Assembly (NCBI GenBank): GCA_005879015.1
Contig: VBMC01000025.1
Location: forward strand, 1 to 13,961
From: Methanobacteriota archaeon
GTDB taxonomy: Archaea; Thermoplasmatota; Thermoplasmata; RBG-16-68-12
Length of the DNA: 13,961 bases
Reading direction: 5' to 3'
Below the pieces are notes generated by a model that was given only the letters and a program-made list of their open reading frames with translations, made no database searches and had not been told where the DNA came from. Shown here piece by piece: positions 1 to 6,946 of the stretch. Both the position numbers and the translations under genes were made by a program. Position 1 is the first letter of the stretch. Every line of letters begins with the position of its first letter.

Positions 1-81
1 CAAACGGCAATCGAGAAGCACCACGCGAAGATCGGAATCCGCTGCGACTGGATTCACGAAGTGGAGTCCACACGCGACTGA
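1..81 (+). CDS. C-terminal fragment of an unidentified protein
   Basis: The first plus-strand frame is open from the window edge for 26 codons and ends in TGA at 79-81, with the tail ...RCDWIHEVESTRD. The start lies outside the window. I do not recognise the family, and 26 open codons in high-GC DNA could arise by chance. The main support is that the next 220 bases contain no convincing gene, which fits a gene ending here. Confidence 0.3.
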   Translation, partial: QTAIEKHHAKIGIRCDWIHEVESTRD

Positions 82-303
82 GGCGAGGGCCCGGGCCGTC
101 GGACCGCGCCTCCCAAACGGTCGAACCGCCCGATCCGTTCGGAATTCCGGCGGAACGGTCGCACTACTGGGCGGACGATTCCTCAAGACCTATGGCTGGG
201 AAGGAGTGGTCCGATCGATCGGTCCCTCCGGTCCCACACTCTGTTGCATGAGAACCGAACGGAACGATTAATGAAGGGGAATCGGGCATGAAGTCTTTTG
301 TCG
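82..303. other. Intergenic stretch with small inverted repeats
   Basis: No coding region or tRNA-like fold is convincing here. An imperfect hairpin can be drawn at 135-158: arms CCGTTC and GAACGG around a GGAATTCC palindrome. A 12-base perfect palindrome, CCGATCGATCGG, lies at 211-222. AT-rich bases near 266-274 (GATTAATGA) sit about 30 bases before the GTPase start and could be a weak promoter. None of these has a demonstrated role. Confidence 0.3.
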
Positions 304-390
304 ATGGGCGCGGACTCGATGAAGTCGAAGATCGTCATCCTCGGGGACGGAGGCGTCGGCAAGACGTCCCTGATTCGGCGGTTCGTTGCG
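304..390 (+). pseudogene. N-terminal stub of a Ras/Rab-like small GTPase
   Basis: From ATG 304 (or ATG 319) the frame encodes a strand and P-loop, MKSKIVILGDGGVGKTSLI followed by RRFV, a classic G1 motif (GxxxxGKT/S) of archaeal and eukaryotic small GTPases. Homology stops at about codon 23 counted from ATG 319. The expected switch I region, DxxG motif, NKxD motif and the rest of the roughly 160-200 residue domain are absent. The frame runs on to a stop at 547-549, but that part is the antisense of a DUF1684 gene and means nothing as protein. The break falls near 385-393. No functional GTPase could be made, because the nucleotide-binding domain needs the later motifs. The cause is either a deletion or an assembly join. 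Confidence 0.7.
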
Positions 391-680
391 GCGAGGCGTT
401 GCTTCGTCCCGTCAATCTCGAACTCGAAGACTCCAACTCGGATCATGTCACGGGGAATGCCCTTCGAGGTCGCCAGGACGACGCTCTGCGGATTCGGATC
501 TCTCACCAGCCGGGAGCGGATCCGATCCTTCGGATCGACCGAGAAATAGGCGAGACCGGAAAATTTGTCTCGCAACCCATGCGGAATCGGGGAATCGTGT
601 TCCTCTTTGAAAAAGAAGTCCTTCTCCCGGCGCATCGCCTCGATGTCTTTGACGTACGTCTCGTCGGACTGTCGCGCCAT
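384..680 (-). pseudogene. DUF1684 protein, 3' end missing
   Basis: The frame from ATG at 680 begins MARQSDETYVKDIEAMRREK and continues with a DUF1684-like pattern: KDFFFKEEHDSPIP, then FSGLAYFSVDP, then VGVFEFEIDGTKQRLA. DUF1684 proteins normally go on with a conserved PFrDaT-type segment and a GRYLD-like segment; these are absent. After about residue 98 the frame reads through antisense GTPase sequence and stops only at 183. So the N-terminal half is well preserved and the C-terminal half has been lost at the junction near 385-393. The biochemical role of DUF1684 is not established. Earlier in-frame starts up to 770 exist but lack family similarity, so ATG 680 is preferred. Confidence 0.65.
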
Positions 681-702
681 TGGAAATTCGACAACGCCAG
701 CG

Positions 703-711
703 ACAGATAAA
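703..711 (-). promoter_or_regulatory. Possible TATA box for the DUF1684 gene
   Basis: On the minus strand the sequence ACGTTTATCTG lies about 23-33 bases before ATG 680, the distance expected for an archaeal TATA box driving a leaderless or nearly leaderless mRNA. The match is short and has not been tested. Confidence 0.3.
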
Positions 712-720
712 CGTGTGCGG

Positions 721-1038
721 CTACATTGAATAGAGGCTCTGCTTCGCCTTCGAGAGCAAGGCCTTCTCATCGTCGCCCAAGTGGGCGGATGGTAGTTTCG
801 CCTCCACGAGTCCGAGGATCTCGGTCGCCGCCGATATCTTCTGTGCCTGGGTCGCCTGCTTGACGAGATCTGCCGCGAGGCGAGCTTTGAGTTTCGACAG
901 ACCCGCGTCCTCGGGCGCGATCGCGAGCAATTCCTCGATTAGTTTCAGCGACTCGTCAAAACGGCCCGTTTTCGCGAACGATTTGACCGCCCGCTCGAGC
1001 ATCGCGAAACGGTGGACGGTCCCCGGGTCAAGAGGCAT
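721..1038 (-). CDS. Small TPR-like helical protein, unknown function
   Basis: From ATG 1038 this encodes 105 residues beginning MPLDPGTVHRFAMLERAVKS. The stretch at about residues 15-45 (FAKTGRFDESLKLIEELLAI) has the spacing of small and bulky residues seen in a tetratricopeptide helix pair. The rest is also predicted helical and rich in Ala, Leu and Lys. No catalytic motif, signal peptide or membrane segment is visible. It lies 50 bases after the sulfur-carrier/E1 fusion on the same strand and may be cotranscribed, or may use a weak GCATATTG box about 30 bases upstream. It ends in TAG, the only gene here that plausibly does. Reading through that TAG would run about 85 codons in the wrong frame across the DUF1684 gene, so TAG is probably a true stop. 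A role in protein-protein contact is only an inference. Confidence 0.55.
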   Translation of the reverse strand: MPLDPGTVHRFAMLERAVKSFAKTGRFDESLKLIEELLAIAPEDAGLSKLKARLAADLVKQATQAQKISAATEILGLVEAKLPSAHLGDDEKALLSKAKQSLYSM

Positions 1039-1088
1039 CGTCGCGACATGGCGGGAGTGCACAATATGCCTTTGCCGTCTGGGTCGCC

Positions 1089-2543
1089 TCAATATCGAGG
1101 CATTTCGGGTTCGACTTTTTCCGCCCATTCGTCGATGCCGCCGACGAGGTTCTTCGCCTTGCGGAAGCCCAACTCCCGAAGGAAGTTCGTGATGCGAGCG
1201 GAACGGACTCCGGTCTTACAGTACACGACAATCTCATCCGCGGTGTTCAGCTCATTCACCCGAGCGGGGACCTCTCCCACCGGCATCAACACGGCCCGAT
1301 CGAGGTGGGCGATCTCCCACTCCATCGGTTCACGAACGTCCAGGAGGACAACCTCGTGGCGCTGGTCGAGTCGCTCCTTCAGCGCATCGACCGTGATCTG
1401 GAGTTCCTGCCCCACCCGCTCGGAAGGCCCGCGGAGACCGCAGAATTCCTCGTAGTCGATCAGCTCCTTGATGGTCGGATTCGAACCGCAGATGGGACAT
1501 TCCGGGTTCTTGCGGAGTTTCAACTCGCGAAATTTCATCTGGAGCGCGTCGAACACAAGCAACCGGCCGATCAGCGTGTCCTCTTTCCCGAGCAGCAGCT
1601 TGAGTGTCTCGATCGCTTGGATCGAGCCGATGATGCCCGGGAGGACGCCGAGCACGCCGCCCTCGGCACAGGACGGTACGAGTCCCGGCGGTGGCGGTTG
1701 GGAATACAGGCAGCGGTAGCACGGTCCTCTCCGAGCGTCGAAGACGCTCGCCTGTCCCTCGAAACGGAAGATCGAGCCGTACACGTTGGGCTTTTGGAGC
1801 AACACGGACGCGTCGTTGACTAGGTACCGCGTCGGGAAATTGTCAGTCCCGTCGATGATGACGTCGTAGTCCTTCAGGATGTCCAAGGCGTTGTCCGAGG
1901 TGAGCCGAGTCTCGTGCGTCTGGACGTCGACGTTCGGGTTGATCTGCGCGACCCGTTCCTTCGCCACCTCGAGTTTCTTTCGGCCCACGTCTTTCGTGCT
2001 GTAGAGCACCTGCCGCTGCAGGTTCGATTCGTCGATCACGTCGAAGTCCACGATGCCGAGGCGACCGACCCCCGCCGCACTCAGGTATTGGGTCAGGGGC
2101 ACACCCAAACCGCCGGCGCCGATGATCAGCGCGGACGACTGCTTCAACTTCAGCTGGCCCGCCATCCCGACTTCCGGCAGGATCAGGTGACGGGAGTAGC
2201 GCTTGATCTCGCCCGGGGAGAGGACGTCCTTCCGTTTCGCGGCGAGGCGATCCATCAGGGAGAAGGAACCTCCGGCAATGCTCGGGACGATCGAGATCGT
2301 GTCGCCTCCTTTCAGGGACGTCCCGTCCCGTTCCAAATAGCGGATGTCTTCCTCGTTCACGTAGACGTTCACAAAGTTCCGAAGACGCCCGTCTTCGGAA
2401 AAGAGATGGCGGCGCAGCTGATCGTGACGTTCGACGAGGTCCGTGAGAGCCTCGCGGACGCTCTCCGCTTCCACCTCGACCGCATCTCGGTTCCCGGCAT
2501 ATTGTCGGAGGGGTGTCGGGATGATGATCCGCACGTTCGCCAT
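1089..2543 (-). CDS. Fusion of CysO/MoaD sulfur carrier, MoeB/ThiF E1-like adenylyltransferase and rhodanese
   Basis: This 484-residue protein has three parts. Residues 1-92 are a ubiquitin-like carrier closest in pattern to CysO (FVNVYVNEEDIR at 57-68) ending in SIAGG (88-92). Residues about 95-360 are an E1-like MoeB/ThiF domain: ATP loop GAGGLG (142-147), NLQRQ (174-178), DGTDN (231-235), acceptor Cys292 in SCAEGGVLG, and a zinc site from Cys275/278 and Cys349/352. Residues about 380-484 are a rhodanese with active loop CKTGVR from Cys442. By family knowledge, the E1 adenylates the carrier's terminal Gly and the rhodanese supplies sulfur to make a thiocarboxylate, as MoeZ does for CysO. 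Oddly, the GG tail is internal, followed directly by SFSLMDRL. The start at 2543 fits the carrier's N-terminus and a promoter just upstream. The neighbouring mec and cysM support a role in cysteine synthesis; molybdopterin or tRNA thiolation is the alternative. Confidence 0.9.
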   Translation of the reverse strand: MANVRIIIPTPLRQYAGNRDAVEVEAESVREALTDLVERHDQLRRHLFSEDGRLRNFVNVYVNEEDIRYLERDGTSLKGGDTISIVPSIAGGSFSLMDRLAAKRKDVLSPGEIKRYSRHLILPEVGMAGQLKLKQSSALIIGAGGLGVPLTQYLSAAGVGRLGIVDFDVIDESNLQRQVLYSTKDVGRKKLEVAKERVAQINPNVDVQTHETRLTSDNALDILKDYDVIIDGTDNFPTRYLVNDASVLLQKPNVYGSIFRFEGQASVFDARRGPCYRCLYSQPPPPGLVPSCAEGGVLGVLPGIIGSIQAIETLKLLLGKEDTLIGRLLVFDALQMKFRELKLRKNPECPICGSNPTIKELIDYEEFCGLRGPSERVGQELQITVDALKERLDQRHEVVLLDVREPMEWEIAHLDRAVLMPVGEVPARVNELNTADEIVVYCKTGVRSARITNFLRELGFRKAKNLVGGIDEWAEKVEPEMPRY

Positions 2544-2565
2544 GGCCCTTTTTGCCAATACGGTG

Positions 2566-2575
2566 TTATACTTAA
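2566..2575 (-). promoter_or_regulatory. Archaeal TATA box for the carrier/E1/rhodanese gene
   Basis: The minus strand reads CCTTAAGTATAACACC, with the AT-rich core TTAAGTATAA lying 23-32 bases before ATG 2543. This is the expected distance for transcription starting at or next to the start codon. There is no Shine-Dalgarno motif before ATG 2543, consistent with a leaderless mRNA. It means this gene can be expressed apart from mec-cysM although it follows them on the same strand. Confidence 0.6.
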
Positions 2576-2669
2576 GGTTCGTCCCGCCGAAGTCCATCGA
2601 CGAATTGCCGCAATCTAGCGGGGAAGACGTCCGACGGAACGAGACCATGGAAATCCGATTTGAACGAGG

Positions 2670-3131
2670 TTAACGCTTCGTTGCCCTGCGCTGCTTCCGG
2701 GAATCGGTCTCCGTCGGCAATCGAACCATTTCCTCACGCACGAACCGTTTCGTCGACTCGTCGAACCGCCAGGCTGCGACCTCTTGCGGCTCACGGTCTA
2801 CAATGCTCAGGATCACGTAGGAGTACCAGGGAGTGGCGTGGGAGCGGTCGAACTCCGATGGCACGGCGGGATGGTTGGGATGGCTGTGGTAGATGCCGAT
2901 GAGGTCCATGCCTTTCGTCCGTGCGTCGTCATCCACGTGCAGCATCTCGAGCGGATCGACGACGTAACGGCGGGCTCGATCTTCCGTCGCGATGTTCTTT
3001 CCACGGCGGGCTTCGATGACGCGTTTCGGTTCACCGACGTGGCCCAACAGGAAGCCGCAACATTCCTCGGGGAACGCTTCGATTGCATGGCTTTGGATCA
3101 CTCCAATCGCGTCCTCCCGGAGCTGAATCAT
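2670..3131 (-). CDS. mec: JAMM/MPN+ metalloprotease, Mec-like
   Basis: This 153-residue protein has the complete JAMM zinc-peptidase signature: Glu22/Glu23 in FPEECCGFLLG, then His82 and His84 in HSHPNHP, Ser92 and Asp95 in PSEFD (HxH-x7-SxxD). Its short single-domain form matches the prokaryotic Mec/RadC-like JAMM group. In Mycobacterium, Mec releases cysteine from the CysO-cysteine adduct; other JAMM proteins trim residues after a carrier's GG or remove ubiquitin-like modifiers. The start is ATG 3131, which overlaps the cysM stop by four bases (ATGA), implying coupled translation; a TTG 12 bases upstream is less likely. It ends in TAA. The next gene, after 126 bases, encodes a CysO-like domain, so that protein is the likely substrate (inference). 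The C-terminus is basic (RKQRRATKR). No signal peptide is present, so it should act in the cytoplasm. Confidence 0.88.
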   Translation of the reverse strand: MIQLREDAIGVIQSHAIEAFPEECCGFLLGHVGEPKRVIEARRGKNIATEDRARRYVVDPLEMLHVDDDARTKGMDLIGIYHSHPNHPAVPSEFDRSHATPWYSYVILSIVDREPQEVAAWRFDESTKRFVREEMVRLPTETDSRKQRRATKR

Positions 3132-4054
3132 GGTTCCTGCCAATACCGCTCACCCAAGTAGCGCTCTCCACCATCCGGGAACATGAGGACGACACATCCC
3201 CGTTCGATTCGTTCCGACAATCGGAGCCCGGCGTCGAACGCCGCACCGCTCGAGGTGCCTACCAGGAGACCCTCCTCCCGCGCGAGGCGGCGCACCGCCC
3301 GCTGCGCATCCTCCGTGGCCACGGAGAGGATTTCGTCGGGGAGCTTGGGATCCCAGATGCCTGGCACGTGAGAACTTTCGAGGTGCTTCACGCCCTCGAT
3401 TCCATGGAAAGGCCCGTCCGGTTGGACGCCGACCAAGCGGACGCCGGGATGCTTCCCTTTGAGGTACCGGCCTGCACCAACGAACGTCCCCGTCGTCCCC
3501 AGGCACGAGACGAAGTGCGTAATCGTCTGGCGCGTCTGCCGCCAGATCTCAGGGCCGGTCGATGTGAAATGGGCCCGCCAATTTGCCTCGTTGTCGTACT
3601 GATCCAGGTACCAGTATTTCTCCGGGTGGTTGAAGACCAGATCCTTGGCCGCCTTCTGCGCTCCGTCTGTTCCGTCGGAAGCCGGAGTGAGAATCAGTTC
3701 TGCCCCATGCGCCTCCAGCATCCTCCGACGGTCCGACGAGATGTTCGCCGGAACGCAGAGCGTCGCTCGGTAGCCCTCCGCCGCGGCGAGCATGGCAATC
3801 GCAATCCCGGTGTTGCCCGATGTCGCATCGAGTAGCGTGCGGTCCTTAGTGAGACCCGCCTTCTGAGCGGCGCGGAGCATCCCGAGGGCCGCGCGGTCCT
3901 TCACACTGCCGCCCGGATTGAGCCACTCCGCCTTCGCGAACAACCGGACTCCGGGGGCAACGTGGGTCGCGATCCGGCCCAGCGACAACAATGGCGTTCG
4001 TCCGATCAGATCGGCGACGCGGGTGGCCTCCGGCCCTTTTCCGTCCGCGGGCAT
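3128..4054 (-). CDS. cysM: PLP-dependent cysteine synthase (CysM/CysK family)
   Basis: This 308-residue fold-type II PLP enzyme has Lys52 in NPGGSVKDR as the Schiff-base lysine, SGNTG (79-83) as the substrate loop, GTTGT (186-190) as the phosphate-binding loop and GTSSGA (266-271) near the PLP nitrogen. It joins sulfide or a sulfur donor to an activated serine to form cysteine. The family includes O-acetylserine and O-phosphoserine users, and CysM of Mycobacterium takes sulfur from thiocarboxylated CysO; the sequence alone does not tell which applies here. The variable segment HGIEGVKHL (217-225) lies where substrate choice is made in relatives. It starts 14 bases after sufU2 and overlaps mec by four bases, so it is probably cotranscribed with sufS-sufU2 and mec. 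The link with mec and a CysO-like carrier favours carrier-fed sulfur transfer. Confidence 0.9.
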   Translation of the reverse strand: MPADGKGPEATRVADLIGRTPLLSLGRIATHVAPGVRLFAKAEWLNPGGSVKDRAALGMLRAAQKAGLTKDRTLLDATSGNTGIAIAMLAAAEGYRATLCVPANISSDRRRMLEAHGAELILTPASDGTDGAQKAAKDLVFNHPEKYWYLDQYDNEANWRAHFTSTGPEIWRQTRQTITHFVSCLGTTGTFVGAGRYLKGKHPGVRLVGVQPDGPFHGIEGVKHLESSHVPGIWDPKLPDEILSVATEDAQRAVRRLAREEGLLVGTSSGAAFDAGLRLSERIERGCVVLMFPDGGERYLGERYWQEP

Positions 4055-4068
4055 GGAGTCCTAGGGCC

Positions 4069-4461
4069 TCAGGCCCGGTCGGTCCTCTTGTCTCCCAGGG
4101 CGAGCCTCAGCACGTGGTGGGAAAGAAGGGCACATTTCAGACGGACGACGCTCAAGGGAACTCCCAGTTTCTTCAGCAGTGCGTCTTGGTTCAACGCTTC
4201 GACCTCGGCCGTGGCAAGTCCTTTCAACATCGTCGTGAGGATCGATGCGCTCGCCTGGCTGATCGCGCAGCCTTGCCCTTCGAAGCGGACCTCCGCGACA
4301 CGTTGAGAACCGTCGAGGTTCAAATGAAGGATCACCTCGTCGCCGCAGAGCGGGTTCGAGTCCCTCGCGTTCAGGGTTGCGCCCGGAAGTGGACCCTTGT
4401 TCCTCGGATGTTTGTAATGGTCCAGGATCTGCTCCTGATACAGGTCGTACGTCGCGGACAT
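4069..4461 (-). CDS. sufU: IscU/SufU-type Fe-S scaffold or sulfur-transfer protein, shorter paralogue
   Basis: The 130-residue protein starts MSATYDLYQEQILDHYKHPR and carries the three family cysteines: Cys39 in NPLCGDE, Cys64 in GQGCAIS and Cys110 in RLKCALL, with Asp41 next to the first. SufU accepts persulfide from SufS, often using a zinc ion held by these residues; IscU builds clusters on them. Compared with the other copy in this window it lacks the insert before the third cysteine and instead has LKKLGVPLSVVRLKC, a pattern common in short NifU/IscU-like proteins. It overlaps the sufS stop by four bases (ATGA), so the two are likely coupled in translation and partners in function. cysM follows after 14 bases. 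Whether this copy transfers sulfur or scaffolds clusters cannot be settled from sequence. Confidence 0.88.
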   Translation of the reverse strand: MSATYDLYQEQILDHYKHPRNKGPLPGATLNARDSNPLCGDEVILHLNLDGSQRVAEVRFEGQGCAISQASASILTTMLKGLATAEVEALNQDALLKKLGVPLSVVRLKCALLSHHVLRLALGDKRTDRA

Positions 4462-5628
4462 CAGGCGAAGACCTCTTGGACCCGCTTGATTCCCGCGACG
4501 AGCGCGTCGACGTCCTCGAGGTCGTTGTAGATGTAGAAAGAGGCCCGCGCGGTGGCCGGCAAATCGAATCGTTCCATCAAGGGCTGGGCACAATGGTGCC
4601 CCGAGCGGACGCAAATCCCTTCCACGTCGAGGATTGAGGCGACGTCGTGCGGATGGGCGTTGTCGATCGTGAACGCCAAGACCCCGGCCTTCTTTTTCAC
4701 GTCCTTCGGACCGTACGTCTTCACCCCTTGGAGCCGCTCGAACTTCTCGAGCGCGTATTGGGTGACCTCCATTTCGTGGGCACGGACCGCATCCATGCCC
4801 AGTTTCGTGAGATAATCCACCGCGACTCCGAGGCCGATGGCACCGGCGATATTGGGCGTCCCGCCTTCGAAGCGGTACGAGGGCTTCCGGTTTGCCGTAC
4901 AAGACACCGATGCCCGTGGGCCCGAGCATCTTGTGTCCGCTGAACGCTAGGAAGTCCGCGTCGAGGTCTTGCACGTCAATCGACATGTGGGGCGCCGCCT
5001 GGGCTGCGTCGACGACGCAGACAGCCCCGACCTCGTGGGCCCGCTTCGCGATTTCCTTCACCGGGTTAATCGTGCCGAGGACGTTCGAACAGAGGGCCAC
5101 GGTGACGACCTTCGTCCGCTTCGTGAGGAGCTCGTCATACTGCTCCATCCGCAACGTCCCCTCGTCGGTCACGTCCACGTACTTCAGGACGGCGCCTTTG
5201 TGATCCTTCACGAAGTGCCAAGGAACGTGGTTCGAATGGTGCTCCATCACCGTGCCGACGATCTCGTCCCCCGGTTGGAGCTTCCCCTTCAAGCCGTATC
5301 CGTAGGCCACGACGTTGAGGGCCTCCGTAGTGGATTTCGTGAACACGATCTCGTTCGGGGACTTGGCTCGGATGAAGGCGGCGATCTTTTCGCGCGCCCC
5401 TTCGTACTCGCGGGTGGCCTCCTCTCCCAGTTCATAAATGGCCCGATGGACGTTCGCGTTGTAGCGCGCGTAGAAATCCGACGTCGCGTCGATGACCTGC
5501 TTTGGCTTCTGTGAGGTCGCAGCGCTGTCGAGGTAGACGAGCCGGCGGTCATGGACCTTCCGCTGTAGAATTGGGAAATCGGCCTTGATCGCCGGGACGT
5601 TCAACAACACTTTGGCAGGCTTCGCCAT
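4461..5628 (-). pseudogene. sufS: SufS cysteine desulfurase, interrupted by an internal deletion
   Basis: The frame from ATG 5628 encodes an excellent SufS N-terminus: VYLDSAATSQKP (31-42), the cofactor region MEHHSNHVPWH (128-138), DAAQAAPH (207-214) and the PLP lysine K233 in SGHKMLGPTGIGVLYGK. Right after YGK (ending at 4891) the frame fails. The C-terminal part resumes at 4871 in another frame with FEGGTPNIAGAIGLG and includes the active Cys in SGHHCAQP (codon 4592-4590). Against a standard SufS such as that of Bacillus, about 33 residues separate these blocks, but only 19 bases remain. A loss of about 80 bases restores both frame and length (415 residues). The missing part holds the conserved GGEMI-type segment. 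As read, no active desulfurase can be made. The stop overlaps sufU2. An alternative start is ATG 5646. Confidence 0.85.
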
Positions 5629-5679
5629 TTGGTTCCTTCGTACCATGACGGGCTGGCTACTTGAGACTTCTCGTGCGGC

Positions 5680-6944
5680 TCATCCGATGCCGCCCTCGAG
5701 CTCCAATTCGAGGAGTCGGTCGACCTCCACCGCGTACTCGACGGGGATGCGGCGCGTCGCTTCGGAGGCGATTCCCAGGACGACCATCCGCGTCGCTTCG
5801 TCCGCGGGCAGGCCCCGCGAAGACATGTAGAACAGCATCTCCTCGCCCACCTTGCGCACCGTGCCTTCTTGCACGATCTCCGCGTCCGCCTCGTCCACTT
5901 CGATGGAGGGGCTCGTCTGCGCCCGAGAGTCCGCATCGAGCATGAGCGACGACCATGCGACCGACGAAGAGACCTCCGTCGCGCCGGTGGCCACCCGGAT
6001 CCCGGACCGGAGGGTGGCGCGGCCACCCTTCTGAACAATCCCATGATTCGCGATGCGGGAGCAGGTACGGGGCGCCAGGTGGACCATCTCGGCCCCGACA
6101 TCTTGATGCTGGCCCTTGCCCGCGAAGGCGACGCCGACGAACTCCGCGGCAGCTCCGGGACCGACCAAGTTCGCCCGCGGAACCTTCCAGGTGCGCCGAG
6201 AGCCCAGGTTCACATCGATCCATTCTAGGGTCGCGTCCTCGTGGACCTGCGCCCGCTTCGTGACGCGACGACCTCGATCGCCGAGAGATGCAATTGGTCG
6301 GGGGTGTAGACGGGCGCGGTGCAACCTTCGATGTAGGTGACCTCCGCCCCGCGATCGGCGACGATCACGTTGCGCTCGAACGGCTCGACCTTGGCGTAGT
6401 CCGCGCGAATCTCGGCCTGGAGCGGGATGCCGACCGAGACGCCGGGCGGCACGTAGAGGAACGATCCTTCGGTCCAGAGGGCGGCGTTCAGGGCCGCAAT
6501 CGGATCGTCGTCCGGCGGGATGACGGAGGCCAGGTACGTTCGCAGGGAATCCGGAATCCGTGCCAGGGCCGTTGACAATCCATAGAACCGGATGCCGCGA
6601 GACTCGAGATCGGCGCGGACCGCACGATAGGCCTCCTCGGACGCGTCGAGGGCTCCGAGGCCCGGCAGAGCCGTTGAATCATGGGATGGACTCTCCCGTG
6701 CGGGCGGTCCATCCGACGGAACGATCGCCCCGAAATTGAACTCGCGCAAGAAGGCGGCCCACGCGGGAACGCCGTCGGACCGAACCAAGGCGAGCCCCCG
6801 CAGCCGTTGGCGCAACATCCAATTGGGTTCGCCTCGTCCCGTCGAGAGCTGGCGAACCAAGTCCTCGGTGGGACCGAGGTTCATCGGGACCGGGCCTCCC
6901 GCCTGCTCCCGTCCGTCGGTCGGGGCGACGTCCGGGGTCGTCAT
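5680..6944 (-). pseudogene. Second SufB-like protein, frameshifted and lacking the catalytic Cys
   Basis: ATG 6944 lies two bases after the sufU stop. The first frame gives a SufB-type protein with an IPPDDDPIAALNAALW segment, VPPGV, and YIEGCTAPVYTPDQLHL, up to Val226. At about 6265 the frame breaks; homology resumes in another frame with VTKRAQVHEDATLEWIDVNL and continues to the family C-terminus RLLELELEGGIG. About 22 residues that should hold the YTTIQNW motif are gone; adding about 64 bases restores frame and gives 442 residues. In addition, where SufB has Cys in QCDSLL (E. coli Cys405), this protein reads VAWSSL, so the key cysteine is Trp; the nearby Glu is kept (QEGTV). It resembles short archaeal SufB proteins, and could have acted as a SufD-like partner. 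As read it is non-functional. Confidence 0.8.
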
Positions 6945-6946
6945 CC

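Noticed and set aside
82..303. A tRNA or other structured RNA in the left intergenic region.
   Set aside because: Only short hairpins can be drawn; no cloverleaf, CCA-end arms or known RNA motif could be found.
721..723. Genome-wide reassignment of TAG to an amino acid.
   Set aside because: Reading this TAG as sense would extend the small helical protein by about 85 codons across the DUF1684 gene in the wrong frame. TAG therefore probably stops here, and the sufB TAG alone cannot show recoding.
1089..2543. Classification of the fusion as only a molybdopterin-synthase activator (MoeB).
   Set aside because: The carrier part follows the CysO pattern (FVNVYVNEEDIR, VPSIAGG), mec and cysM are adjacent, and no molybdopterin gene is in the window. 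A second role in molybdopterin or tRNA thiolation remains possible.
1914..2618. A 234-codon open frame on the plus strand opposite the carrier/E1 gene.
   Set aside because: It lies entirely antisense to conserved MoeB and MoaD domains and across their promoter, and shows no family features of its own.
4872..6275. Transposon insertion or excision as the cause of the sufS and SufB-like gaps.
   Set aside because: No terminal inverted repeats, target duplications or transposase remnants are visible at either site; both look like simple losses.
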